Below are positions 7,635 to 16,023 of a stretch of 31,373 nt of DNA, piece after piece; the stretch's first letter is position 1; every line of letters starts with the position of its first letter. The notes under the pieces are model-generated. The model searched no databases. It saw only the letters and a program-made list of their open reading frames with translations, and was not told where the DNA came from. The translations under genes and the position numbers were made by a program. Source of the DNA: Lachnospiraceae bacterium UBA3821 (lineage in GTDB: Bacteria > Bacillota > Clostridia > Lachnospirales > Lachnospiraceae); contig DFDT01000100.1 of NCBI GenBank assembly GCA_002368865.1, positions 1 through 31,373 of the forward strand. Direction: 5' to 3'.

Positions 7635-8036
7635 ATGGATAGTTGGCAGGCTCTACACGCTTTCTGGGCCGGATTTGATGTGCCAGCCTACGACGAGCAG
7701 ACCGTTTTTGCAGAAGGTGACTCACCGGCTTATCCGCATATCACGTATGAGTCTGCAGCGGGCACAAACGGCAACACAGAGCTGCTCACCGCATCTTTGT
7801 GGGACATGATTGACCCTGATTCTTCACAGACAGCATCGTGGGCCTGGCTCAAACAGAAAGCGGAAGAAATAAAACATGCAATCGGCTACGGAGGAATAAA
7901 GATTCAAGTGGAAGGTGGCGGGCTCTGGCTTAAATTGCCGGAATCGTCGCCTTTTTCGCGTCCATTGCCTTCTGGCGAGGATAACATTCTCCGAATCCAA
8001 ATGAACATAGAAGTTGATTACATAGGAGGTTTATAA
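7635..8036 (+). CDS. Tail terminator (tail completion) protein
   Basis: 133 residues, start 4 nt after the upstream stop with AAAGG as ribosome binding site. It has PAYPHITYESAAGTNGNTELLTASLW, a long helix (LKQKAEEIKHAIG), and a final beta region ending in RIQMNIEVDYIGG, the layout of phage tail-terminator proteins. It lies just before the tail tube gene, as expected for the ring that caps the tube and joins it to the head. Confidence 0.68.
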   Translation: MDSWQALHAFWAGFDVPAYDEQTVFAEGDSPAYPHITYESAAGTNGNTELLTASLWDMIDPDSSQTASWAWLKQKAEEIKHAIGYGGIKIQVEGGGLWLKLPESSPFSRPLPSGEDNILRIQMNIEVDYIGGL

Positions 8037-8037
8037 G

Positions 8038-8649
8038 ATGGGAACTTATACAGTTATCCCCGAAAGTACTTTCCAGGACATGCAGCTTGATGCAGGTGTT
8101 TTGCTGAAAAATTTTGATCCTGCAAATCCCGCTGTTGTAAATGCAGACATTATTACCGCCACCACCGGAGGCGTCCAGGCAACCTGTCAGCCGTCGTACA
8201 GTGATCTGGCTGAGGACGTGGATAATGTGCCTAATGGAATGATGGAGTTCCAGCACAACGACGGCTGGGAATGCACACTTTCCACTACGGCACTTGGTAC
8301 ATCCCCGGAGATGATCCGCATGTCGCTCGGCTGCGCAGATATCGATGGTACAGACACCACAAAGATTGTACCCAGAGCCGATCTGAAGCAGAGCGATTTT
8401 ATGAGTTCTGTTTGGTGGGTAGGTGATAAAGCTGACGGAGGCTTTGTTGCGATCGAGCTCAAGAACGTACTTTCCACTGAGGGCTTCAGCCTGCAGACCA
8501 CAAAGAACGGAAAGGGCCAGACCAGCCTCACCCTTCGCGGTCATGTATCCATCAAGGCACAGAAGACGGTGCCGATGGTGTTCTACAGTATCGCAGGTAC
8601 CGAAAGCACCAGCACTGGCACCACCGAAGGCACCGGCACGGGCAATTAA
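8038..8649 (+). CDS. Major tail (tube) protein
   Basis: 203 residues with TAGGAGG upstream. The beta-rich sequence contains GFSLQTTKNGKGQTSLTLRGHVSI near the C-terminus, typical of tail tube proteins, and ends in a Thr/Gly/Ser-rich low-complexity tail from about residue 186. The position between the tail terminator and the gpG-like chaperone is the canonical place for the tube subunit. Confidence 0.78.
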   Translation: MGTYTVIPESTFQDMQLDAGVLLKNFDPANPAVVNADIITATTGGVQATCQPSYSDLAEDVDNVPNGMMEFQHNDGWECTLSTTALGTSPEMIRMSLGCADIDGTDTTKIVPRADLKQSDFMSSVWWVGDKADGGFVAIELKNVLSTEGFSLQTTKNGKGQTSLTLRGHVSIKAQKTVPMVFYSIAGTESTSTGTTEGTGTGN

Positions 8650-8669
8650 ATAACTAAGGAGGAGAGCCA

Positions 8670-9101
8670 ATGAGTAAAAATTTAGCAAATTGTACACCGG
8701 AAGAATTCCTCGATCAGTCGTACCTTATCATGGATGCGGCCGAGAAGTTTATGAAAGTAAATGATATCCTCGGCATCCGCAGCCGCAAGGTTGAAGGGCT
8801 CCAGGAGATTCCCACAGACAACGAGGAAGAGGCTGAACGGGTCCGCAGGGAGAATGCAAAGAAGATCACAGCGCAGCGCATGAAGAACGTGAAGGACCTT
8901 CTCACGTCCATGATGCACACCCACAAGAGCGAGACGCTTGAACTTCTGGCGCTTTCCTGCTTTATCGATCCGGCAGACGTGAACAACTACACAATGCCGT
9001 TTTTCCTGCGCAATGTCGGTGAAATGATCTCCGACCAGGATGTACTTGCTTTTTTTACATCATTGGCGCAAGTGGAGCAGACAGGTATTTTCAGTGCCTG
9101 A
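8670..9101 (+). CDS. Tail assembly chaperone gpG-like
   Basis: 143 residues after AAGGAGGAG. It is helical and charged (RVRRENAKKITAQRMKNVKDLL, TLELLALSCFIDP), as in gpG-type chaperones that hold the tape measure during tail assembly. It ends in a region overlapped by a second open frame, and a slippery run of seven T lies at 9050-9056. No product of this gene is expected in the finished virion. Confidence 0.75.
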   Translation: MSKNLANCTPEEFLDQSYLIMDAAEKFMKVNDILGIRSRKVEGLQEIPTDNEEEAERVRRENAKKITAQRMKNVKDLLTSMMHTHKSETLELLALSCFIDPADVNNYTMPFFLRNVGEMISDQDVLAFFTSLAQVEQTGIFSA

Positions 9102-9430
9102 CGACGCTCCGACTTGATCTGCTCCCTCGACTCGGAAAGAGCTATATCATCCGGCACTGCACAGAAGAAATGCGGAAGCAGACGGAGGATAAGCTCTTCC
9201 GGGTTTATATGACAGATGGATTAAAAGCCATTGCAGATAACTCGGCTAAACTCGTTAAAGAAGGCGTATCTCTTAAATCCAGGTACATCGAAATCATTGA
9301 CGGCATAAAGCCGGATAAACAGCCAGAGAAGCCGAAAGAAACCGGAGAGCAGATCATAAACAGAATCACGTCGGGCTTAAATGCGCTCGCAAAGAAAGAA
9401 GGATCCAGCGACAACAACGACGCTGGTTAA
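8670..9430 (+). CDS. Tail assembly chaperone gpGT fusion made by -1 frameshift
   Basis: The gpG frame reads GCT TTT TTT ACA at 9048-9059, so T_TTT_TTT at 9050-9056 is an in-frame X_XXY_YYZ slippery heptamer. A -1 shift there enters a frame that is open from 9023 to the stop at 9428-9430 and gives a fusion of about 253 residues. The T part ends in a charged tail (GEQIINRITSGLNALAKKE). The G and GT pair just before the tape measure is a conserved siphovirus arrangement. ATG 9170 is probably not an independent start, since no good ribosome binding site precedes it. Confidence 0.72.
9050..9056 (+). promoter_or_regulatory. -1 ribosomal frameshift slippery site
   Basis: The heptamer T_TTT_TTT is aligned with the gpG frame and is followed by ACA. 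It lies inside the 9023-9101 overlap of the two frames, where a shift must happen to join them. Confidence 0.7.
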
Positions 9431-9445
9431 CGATGAGGGCTAAAA

Positions 9446-12400
9446 ATGGATTTGATGAATCTGGCCGCAAGGCTAACCCTTGACATGAAGGACTACGAGG
9501 ATGCTATTGGCAAAGCAACGCAATCCGCGCAGTCCTTTTCTAAAAATTTTGGCGGCGCCATCGGAAAAGTCGGCGGCGCGATAAAGACAGTCGCTAAAGT
9601 AGGAGCAGTAGCTATCGGTGCAGGAGCTACTGCAGTCGGTTTTCTTACGAAGCAATCAGTAAGTGCATACGCTGAGTATGAACAGCTTGCTGGTGGTGTA
9701 AAAAAGCTGTTCGGTGATGCTGCGGATGATGTAATGAAGTATGCAAATGAAGCATACAAGACTTCCGGAATGTCTGCTAATCAGTACATGGAACAGGCCA
9801 CATCTTTCTCGGCGGCTCTGATCAATTCACTCGGTGGAGATACAAAAAAAGCGGCAGAACAGGCCGATGTAGCTATGCGTGCTATGTCCGATAACGTCAA
9901 CACGTTTGGTACGGATATGGCAAGCGTGCAGGCGGCGTTCCAAGGTTTCAGTAAGCAAAACTACACGATAAATCTAATGTCCGCCGCATAAGTGATTATG
10001 TGGTGAGTGCGGGTGAACCATACCAGGGGTGTGGAGGAAACTCTGCTAACGGGGGAACTCTAAGGGCAAAAGCCTATGACAATCCCGTGCCAAGCCTCGA
10101 AAGAGGAAGGTGTAACGACTATCGGTTCGTCACCGAGTACAGCGCTTATTGGTACAGCGTTGGAAGTGCCCGCCAACTGTTAAAGAAGGGTAAAAATCCA
10201 ACCTTTCTTGTTTCCTTTTTTAAAAATACGGCCATAGGAAATTGTTGACTTATTGCATTTGAAATATGCGGCTGTTTCATCACGGGAATTAAAGATTAAA
10301 GTCTCTGAACCATTTGTGGCACAAATTTTTTTCTTTCTGTTTTCGACACGTTCTGCATAACCAAATGACCAACAGTTTTCGGATACGGAAACCCAACGAA
10401 GGTTATTTACAGAGTTATCGAGTTTGTTTCCGTTGATGTGGTCAACCTGTGGAAGATTTTGAGGGTTAGGGATAAAGGCAATAGCCACGAGCCTGTGAAC
10501 ATATAAAGGGACAGTTTTTCTGCCGAGCATGATCTGGTAATAACCTGATGTTCCTTTGTGTGGCTTGAGAATCCTTCCTGTTTTGTCATTGCGGATATCT
10601 CCATTTTCGCTGACAGAATAATTGCTTTTACCTTCGATTTTACGCCAATCCATAGGGCACCTCCTTAATATGATATGTCTATTATATCATGTTTTGGATA
10701 ATAAAACAAAACAGGAAATGTTAGACAGTTGAAGATATAGTCTAATCCCTTTTAAATACTGAGAAATCAGGGGTATTAATGGTTGGACAACCTCAAACTG
10801 GGTAGACACAACACCATTGCTCAGTATAAACCTCGTGAAAACGGTAAAACTCTCAATGTAGCATGAGACAATACCGTGCCAAGCCTCAACAGAGGAAGGT
10901 GTAACGACTATCGAAACCACACAGTAATGTGGAAGGGAGTAGAGTACATTCAAGCGAATGGAAGTGCGAGGGTTCAGCGGAAACGCTGATCAAGAGATAG
11001 TCTGAACTCTATAGTGATATGGAGCAGTCCAAAAGGACGGCCATAGAGTAGCGACCTATGGTGAACACATTGTATGGTGGCACAAAGACAGAAATGGAGA
11101 GACTCATTGCAGACGCCAATGAGTATGCAGCTGCAAACGGCAAAGCGGCTGATCTTTCCATTGAGAGCTTTTCCGATATTGTCACGGCAATTGAACTGAT
11201 ACAGGAAAAGCAGGGTATTGCCGGAACAACGGCAAAAGAAGCGGCCACAACCATTGAGGGCGCTTTCAACATGACCAAGGCGGCATGGGAGAACCTTGTC
11301 GCGGGTTTTGCAAATCCTGACGCTGACCTGGGTGCACTGATGGACAACCTGATCGTGTCAATCGTCGGTGATCAGGAAGGGACTGGATTGCTTAATCGGC
11401 TTATTCCGGCTGTGGAAAGAGCTTTTCAAGGCATCGGACAATTTGTGCAGAAGGCGGCGCCGATCATATCTCAGTACCTTCCCGGACTGATGAGTGCGCT
11501 CCTGCCTGGCCTGCTTTCCGCTGCAACATCTCTTGTAATCGGACTTGTAAAAGCGCTTCCTACGCTCATCACAATAGTGATCCAACAGATACCGTCCATT
11601 GTCGGACAGATAAAAACTGCGTTAGTAGAAGCTGCGCCTGCACTGATCGAAGGCGGGAAAAACCTGATGAAGTCCATTTACGACGGATTGACGCAGGAGT
11701 TCCCGAAGATCAAACCGATCCTGGATGGCCTGGGAAAAATCTTCGAAACGGCTTTTAATGCAATCGGAACTGTAATTGATTTCTTCGTAGAGCATTTTGA
11801 AACCATCAAAACCGTTGTTGTGGCCGTTGGTGGTGCAATCGCCGCTGTTGGTCTTGTGGGTGTTATCGGAGGTATTGCCGGAGCGATCGGAACGGTTGTT
11901 GGTGCTATCGGTGGGCTGATTTCGGCACTCTCTATGATTAAGAGTTTTGCCGGACTTGTATCTGTTATTACCACTCTTGCAGGTGGGCCTCTTGTGCTCA
12001 TTCCTGCTCTTATCGGTGCAATCGTGGCGGCAGTGATTTATCTCTGGAACACATCAGAGACCTTCCGCAATTTCGTGCTTGGACTGTGGGCAAAGATACA
12101 GGAGATTGTAGCCGGAGCGGTACAGGTATTCCAGAACCTCGGTGCAGCGTTCGCACTGATCTGGCAGGACATCGTTAATACGGCAACGGCAGTCTGGGAG
12201 ACGTTAAAGAGTGTAGTCTCTGCCGGTGTAAACGCAGTAAAAGATGTGGTTACAAAGGTTATAAATGCTGTCAAGTCGTTTATATCCGGTGCCTGGAACG
12301 CGATCACAAAAACAATCACCAATGCCTGGAACACGATCAAGTCTAAGGTATCTTCCGCAGTTAATGCGGTGCGGACTACGGTGTCGAACGTATTTAATGC

Positions 12401-13013
12401 AATTCGGAATACCGTGGCTAACATTATGTCTGCCGTGCAGTCAAAGATATCAACAGCTTGGAACGCAGCAAAGACTACAGTTTCGAGTGTGGTTGATGGC
12501 ATAAAAAATAAGATCAAAGGCGGATTTGAAGCCGCAAAAACCACAGTATCTAACATTTTTGGCAGTATCAAAGACAAAATCAAGGAAAAAATTGATGCGG
12601 CAAAAGAAGCGGTTTCAAGTGCGATTGAGAAAATCAAAAGCAAATTCAAGTTTAAATGGTCACTCCCGAAGCTAAAACTTCCTCATCCGAAGATTACAGG
12701 CAAGTTTTCGCTGAATCCTCCTTCTGTGCCTCATTTCTCCATTGAGTGGTACAGAAAGGCTATGGACGATGCATTTTTGCTTAATGGTGCAACCATCTTT
12801 GGTACGTCAGGTGGCAATCTGCTCGGTGGAGGAGAGGCAGGAAGAGAGATAGTAATCGGTGAGGAAAAAGCACTTGACATGATTGCAAAGGCATCTGGCA
12901 ATCAGGAACTGCTCACAAGAGTCAATTACCTGATTCGCCTGCTTGAGTATTACCTCCCGAAACGCACAACAAACAGCCGTGAAATCGATAGGATGTTAGG
13001 GGCATTGCTATGA
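9446..13013 (+). CDS. Tape measure protein, interrupted by two group I introns: join(9446..9969, 10782..10803, 11073..13013)
   Basis: The tape measure sets tail length and is ejected with the DNA. Exon 1 ends in FQGFSKQNYT, then the frame runs into a stop. The 22-nt exon 2 supplies MLDNLKLG with flanking bases, and exon 3 resumes with YGGTKTEMERLIADA. Joined, they read KQNYTMLDNLKLGYGGTKTEMERL, the continuous sequence I know from phage tape measure proteins. Exon lengths of 524, 22 and 1941 nt keep one frame and give 828 residues. There are hydrophobic stretches at about residues 50-67 of exon 1 and between about 12000 and 12040, then a long repetitive amphipathic helix (WNAITKTITNAWNTIK, repeated TVSNVF/TVSSVV blocks). 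The gene overlaps the Dit gene by ATGA at 13010. Confidence 0.85.
10180..10653 (-). CDS. HNH homing endonuclease (NUMOD4-type), antisense inside group I intron 1
   Basis: 157 residues on the strand opposite to the host gene. The N-terminus (WRKIEGKSNYSVSENGDIRN) is a NUMOD4-like motif. The HNH core is LYVHRLVAIAFIPNPQ followed by VDHINGNKLDNSVNNLRWVS. The C-terminal part (RDETAAYFKCNKSTISYGR) looks like a NUMOD1 helix-turn-helix. AAGGAGG lies 6 nt before the ATG. A TTGTTT-17-TATAAT promoter lies at 10681-10709 on the same strand. Such proteins cut intron-less alleles and spread the intron. Antisense placement means it can be expressed independently of late transcription without ribosomes running through the ribozyme. 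Confidence 0.88.
   Translation of the reverse strand: MDWRKIEGKSNYSVSENGDIRNDKTGRILKPHKGTSGYYQIMLGRKTVPLYVHRLVAIAFIPNPQNLPQVDHINGNKLDNSVNNLRWVSVSENCWSFGYAERVENRKKKICATNGSETLIFNSRDETAAYFKCNKSTISYGRIFKKGNKKGWIFTLL
10681..10709 (-). promoter_or_regulatory. Promoter of the antisense HNH gene
   Basis: On the minus strand: TTGTTT (10704-10709), 17-nt spacer, TATAAT (10681-10686). It lies about 28 nt before the HNH start codon and inside the intron. Confidence 0.65.
10804..11072 (+). ncRNA. Group I intron 2 in the tape measure gene (ORF-less)
   Basis: 269 nt with no protein gene. Core motifs nearly match intron 1: CCGTGCCAAGCCTC, AGAGGAAGGTGTAACGAC, and AAGAGATAGTCTGA. P7 is GACTATC 10906-10912 with GATAGTC 10996-11002. 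P1 is ACTGGGT 10797-10803 with GCTCAGT 10819-10825, including the terminal U.G. P10 is CACCAT 10812-10817 with ATGGTG 11074-11079 in exon 3. The 5' exon ends in T10803 and the intron ends in G11072. A P9 stem (CTCTAT with ATAGAG) follows the core. All expected elements are visible, so self-splicing is likely. Confidence 0.88.
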
Positions 13014-13855
13014 TAAAGAGATTTACTTTAACAAATGGGAGGGGCGATGAACGTGACCTCCTCTCTATAGAGAAGTCCCCTACATTCCAGGTAGAAGGAT
13101 TCGGCTACAGTGACGATACAGAGTTTATGAGAGTTGGAAACAACTTCGTTCCGCTTGAAGAACGTGCAGAGCAGAGGAGTCTTGAGTTTACCCTGTTAGT
13201 CTGGAAGTCGGTAGATGAGACCTACATGGACTTTGTCAGCTTTGCCAGGCATAACCCTCTCACACTGATCTATGAGAACGACACAGGAACATACTACATC
13301 CCTTGCCGTCTCAGGAGCATTTCAAAGATTGAAAAGGTAGGAATCGACATAAAGGGTGTGCCGGTGGTTCTCGCAATCATCAGCAATCCTTACACAAAGA
13401 CACAGGCCTATAACTCAGGAGATGTGGGACTTGGAAAGTCATATGGAGATACAGGATATACATACGACTACACTTACTCGGCGGAAATTGTGAACACAGT
13501 AATATTGTACTCTGACAGTTACCTTGAATCTCCATGTGTGCTGACCATTTACGGTGCGCTCACCAATCCCACATGGAAACATTACCATGATGGAGATTTG
13601 GTAGAGACAGGGGCATATCTGGGAACTATCCCAGAAGGACACAGCCTTGTGATTGATTCCAAATCTGTCCCATACAGTGTTATCGAGTATGACGGAGGTG
13701 GTGAGATGGTGGCAGACAGGTATCAGCTATGTGATTTTTCCACCGAAAGATTCATGCACATCAATGAGGGACAGAATTCTTATGTAATCTCTCATGACGG
13801 ACTCACTCCGGCATCACTCAGAGCGGAGGCATATATAGAGTATGAAACAGTATAA
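13010..13855 (+). CDS. Distal tail protein (Dit-like)
   Basis: 281 residues, starting in the ATGA overlap with the tape measure gene. N-terminal beta-barrel type sequence: MIKRFTLTNGRGDERDLLS, GNNFVPLEERAEQRSLEFTLLVW, YYIPCRLRSISKIEK. The C-terminal part (residues 150-281) looks like a galectin-type beta domain (PCVLTIYGALTNPTWKHYHDG). Dit hexamers join the tail tube to the baseplate and carry the receptor-binding parts. Gene order (tape measure, Dit, Tal) is as in most Firmicutes siphoviruses. Confidence 0.75.
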   Translation: MIKRFTLTNGRGDERDLLSIEKSPTFQVEGFGYSDDTEFMRVGNNFVPLEERAEQRSLEFTLLVWKSVDETYMDFVSFARHNPLTLIYENDTGTYYIPCRLRSISKIEKVGIDIKGVPVVLAIISNPYTKTQAYNSGDVGLGKSYGDTGYTYDYTYSAEIVNTVILYSDSYLESPCVLTIYGALTNPTWKHYHDGDLVETGAYLGTIPEGHSLVIDSKSVPYSVIEYDGGGEMVADRYQLCDFSTERFMHINEGQNSYVISHDGLTPASLRAEAYIEYETV

Positions 13856-14921
13856 TGTCGAGTTCTTTTCCTCCGATTTTACAAATGTCTCACACACGAA
13901 TGTCTCCCTTGCATCCTACGATGAGGACTATATCAGCCTTGTAGATAACGAGATCACTGTAGTCGATACAGAGGTAGAGGTCGGCTATTACATCCGAATC
14001 AAAAAAGGCAGAACGGAATTTTTCGGTATTGTTAAGGGAGTGACAAGTCCGAGCGAAAGGGTAAAGGTCGTTTCCTATGCCAGTTTTCTGTCCCTGTTTG
14101 ACACAGATGTGCTTTTCGATACTGACTTGCAAGGGAGCAGCACAACTCTTGAAAATGCGCTCAAGAACCTGATTAACGGACTGTTTTCCAGTAGTGATGC
14201 ATCAATGAACATTACGGGCCTGACAATCCAGACAACCAGCAACACTCGGAATTGGGGATTTAACCTCAAGAGCGATACAGAGGGAAAACATCACTGCATC
14301 ATCAATCTGTACAGCGTGCTTATCACGAGAGCACTGGAAAAGTATTCAGTTGTTGTAAAGGCTGTGCCGGATGTACAGGCAAAAACAGTTACCATGACAA
14401 TCGGGACTGTCGGGGGTGAGACAGTCAACATTGATGCTGACCTCCCGAATATTGTCGAGAAAAGCATTGTAATCAAACAGACGAACCTGGATGTAAATAA
14501 GCTGATAGTCTACGACTCCAACGATTATGTAACGAAGCGGACATATTACAAACATCCAGACGGCACATATGACACCACCGACTCCAACAGGATCACTCCG
14601 GTCGTGCAGGAAATCCACTCGGTGACACCTGATGCAACGTCAGGAAAGACATTCGCAGAACTTGCCGACTCAGATGCTATACAGCTTTTCGGCGGAGCAA
14701 ACTACAGCAACCTTATAGAACTGCACATGGTAAACGATGACAGCCTCGTGAAGCCTTACGAGATGGAAATCGGACAGGTGGTATCGGTAACATCTGCCGG
14801 ACGCAGTTATACCTCAATCCTCACAGGGAAAACCATAGAAGAGCATACAAAGCTGACTTTTGGCTTGGTGCGGATTGATCTTACGAAGATACTCAAAAGG
14901 AGACAAATCAATGGCTATTAA
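13842..14921 (+). CDS. Tail-associated baseplate protein (Tal / gp27-like hub)
   Basis: 359 residues overlapping the Dit gene by 14 nt. The N-terminal half has the hub layout YDEDYISLVDNEITVVDTEVEVGYYIRIKK, and the C-terminal part ends with PYEMEIGQVVSVTSAGRSYTSILTGKTIEE, typical of the baseplate hub fold. No lytic domain is fused to it, unlike long Tal proteins. It should close the tail tip until infection. Confidence 0.7.
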   Translation: MKQYNVEFFSSDFTNVSHTNVSLASYDEDYISLVDNEITVVDTEVEVGYYIRIKKGRTEFFGIVKGVTSPSERVKVVSYASFLSLFDTDVLFDTDLQGSSTTLENALKNLINGLFSSSDASMNITGLTIQTTSNTRNWGFNLKSDTEGKHHCIINLYSVLITRALEKYSVVVKAVPDVQAKTVTMTIGTVGGETVNIDADLPNIVEKSIVIKQTNLDVNKLIVYDSNDYVTKRTYYKHPDGTYDTTDSNRITPVVQEIHSVTPDATSGKTFAELADSDAIQLFGGANYSNLIELHMVNDDSLVKPYEMEIGQVVSVTSAGRSYTSILTGKTIEEHTKLTFGLVRIDLTKILKRRQINGY

Positions 14922-16017
14922 TCTCATTACATGGGCAGGACAGACGGTCACCCCCAAAGATGATGCGATTATACAGGACGCTTGTGCCGGACGCAGTGGC
15001 ATCCTGTACGGGTGTGATGTGACGGCATCCGGCAATACCCTGACTGTGGCATCGGGATATGGTGTAATCAAAGGCAGACTGTTTGAGGTGACCAATGACA
15101 GCCTTAATATTTCCTTGCCGTCAAGCGGAACATTGAAAGGCGTGCTGTACATCCGTCTTGACCTTGCAAATTCATCTGAACCCATTGAGATTACTGCAAT
15201 GACTGGCAGTACAGAACATCAGATGGAACAGGATGCAAATGCTAACTTCGATAGTGGTGTTTACGAGATGGAACTGGCAAAGTTTGACGTTAGTTCGTCT
15301 GGCATTAGCAATTTGACGGTATCGGAAAGCAAAGTCCCTTATAATCGCACTCCGGTATATCAGTCGATGGCTGATTTTGGATTGAGTGCGTCTGCGACAG
15401 TAAGTGTTTTAAGCATTTTCAGAAATTACATGGCGGACAACTCCGTCGCAATCCTTGGCAGTGATAGCATCAGTGATTTGCCATACGAAAATGCAAGCGG
15501 AATTTGTGTTATCGTCCGCAAAGATGCTACTCATGGAAAAGCATTTTTCTTTTCTGAAGGTGGAAAGCCTAATTATCAATATTACATGTCCGAATCGGAC
15601 GGTGTTTGGATATATGAATGGATTCCCCTTGCGTCAGAGGATGATGTCTATTACACATATGGGCACAATTCTGGAGGTGTGCCCAACAAATATCAACTGC
15701 GCTTCGGATTAGGTGGATACATCACCAACGGCGGACAGGATATCCTTGCATATATCCCTCTCAACAGACGAGTGCCTGACGGATACAAGTTGGAGTTTAA
15801 TAGAAGAGTGGGTGGCGTAACCGTAAGGCAGAATGGAAAATATCTGATCGGTTCTGGCACATCGAGTAATGATTTTGAGTCTGATGTATACACTACGTGC
15901 GCAACCTATGAAAACCTGGCTGTCTTCACTATCCATCGAGAAGGTGGATACGGCGGCGTTAACAATGCTCCTGTTGCTGTGCAAGGATGGGCAGAAGTGT
16001 GGATTGATGTGAGGTAA
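14911..16017 (+). CDS. Baseplate / receptor-binding-associated tail protein
   Basis: 368 residues from ATG 14911 (AAAAGGAGA upstream), overlapping the Tal stop. The N-terminal 150 residues (MAINLITWAGQTVTPKDDA, GILYGCDVTASGNTLTVASGYGVIKGRLFEV) are a baseplate-attachment domain common in gut phages. The C-terminal 200 residues are beta-rich and variable-looking (YGHNSGGVPNKYQLRFGLGG, PVAVQGWAEVWIDV). It lies between the hub and the large fibre, so a role in anchoring or host binding is likely. The frame is open upstream to 14860, but this overlaps the Tal gene. Confidence 0.6.
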   Translation: MAINLITWAGQTVTPKDDAIIQDACAGRSGILYGCDVTASGNTLTVASGYGVIKGRLFEVTNDSLNISLPSSGTLKGVLYIRLDLANSSEPIEITAMTGSTEHQMEQDANANFDSGVYEMELAKFDVSSSGISNLTVSESKVPYNRTPVYQSMADFGLSASATVSVLSIFRNYMADNSVAILGSDSISDLPYENASGICVIVRKDATHGKAFFFSEGGKPNYQYYMSESDGVWIYEWIPLASEDDVYYTYGHNSGGVPNKYQLRFGLGGYITNGGQDILAYIPLNRRVPDGYKLEFNRRVGGVTVRQNGKYLIGSGTSSNDFESDVYTTCATYENLAVFTIHREGGYGGVNNAPVAVQGWAEVWIDVR

Positions 16018-16023
16018 TGTAAT

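Larger units (their letters stand above)
9970..10781 (+). ncRNA. Group I intron 1 in the tape measure gene, with antisense HNH gene
   Basis: 812 nt. The catalytic core is recognisable: CGTGCCAAGCCTC at about 10086-10098, AAGGTGTAACGACTATC just after it, and AAGATATAGTCTAA at about 10732. P7 is GACTAT 10117-10122 with ATAGTC 10737-10742. The 5' exon ends in T9969 and the intron ends in G10781, as group I introns require. The sites were set by restoring the conserved protein sequence. P1 is less clear: exon 9961-9969 can pair with 9995-10003 at 8 of 9 positions, but without the usual U.G at the splice site. The HNH gene sits between the two P7 strands, so in a peripheral loop. Confidence 0.82.

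Noticed and set aside
7930..8697. 255-residue minus-strand frame
   Set aside because: Shadow of the tail tube gene and its flanks, with no start signals.
9446..9991. Truncated tape measure pseudogene
   Set aside because: The stop at 9989-9991 lies inside a group I intron, and splicing restores a conserved unbroken frame.
10000..10248. 82-residue plus-strand frame inside intron 1
   Set aside because: It covers the ribozyme core and the 3' end of the antisense HNH gene and has no coding character.
11058..13013. Separate second tape measure gene starting at ATG 11058
   Set aside because: The ATG and the next four codons are the 3' end of intron 2; no ribosome binding site is present and the N-terminus matches the middle of a tape measure protein.
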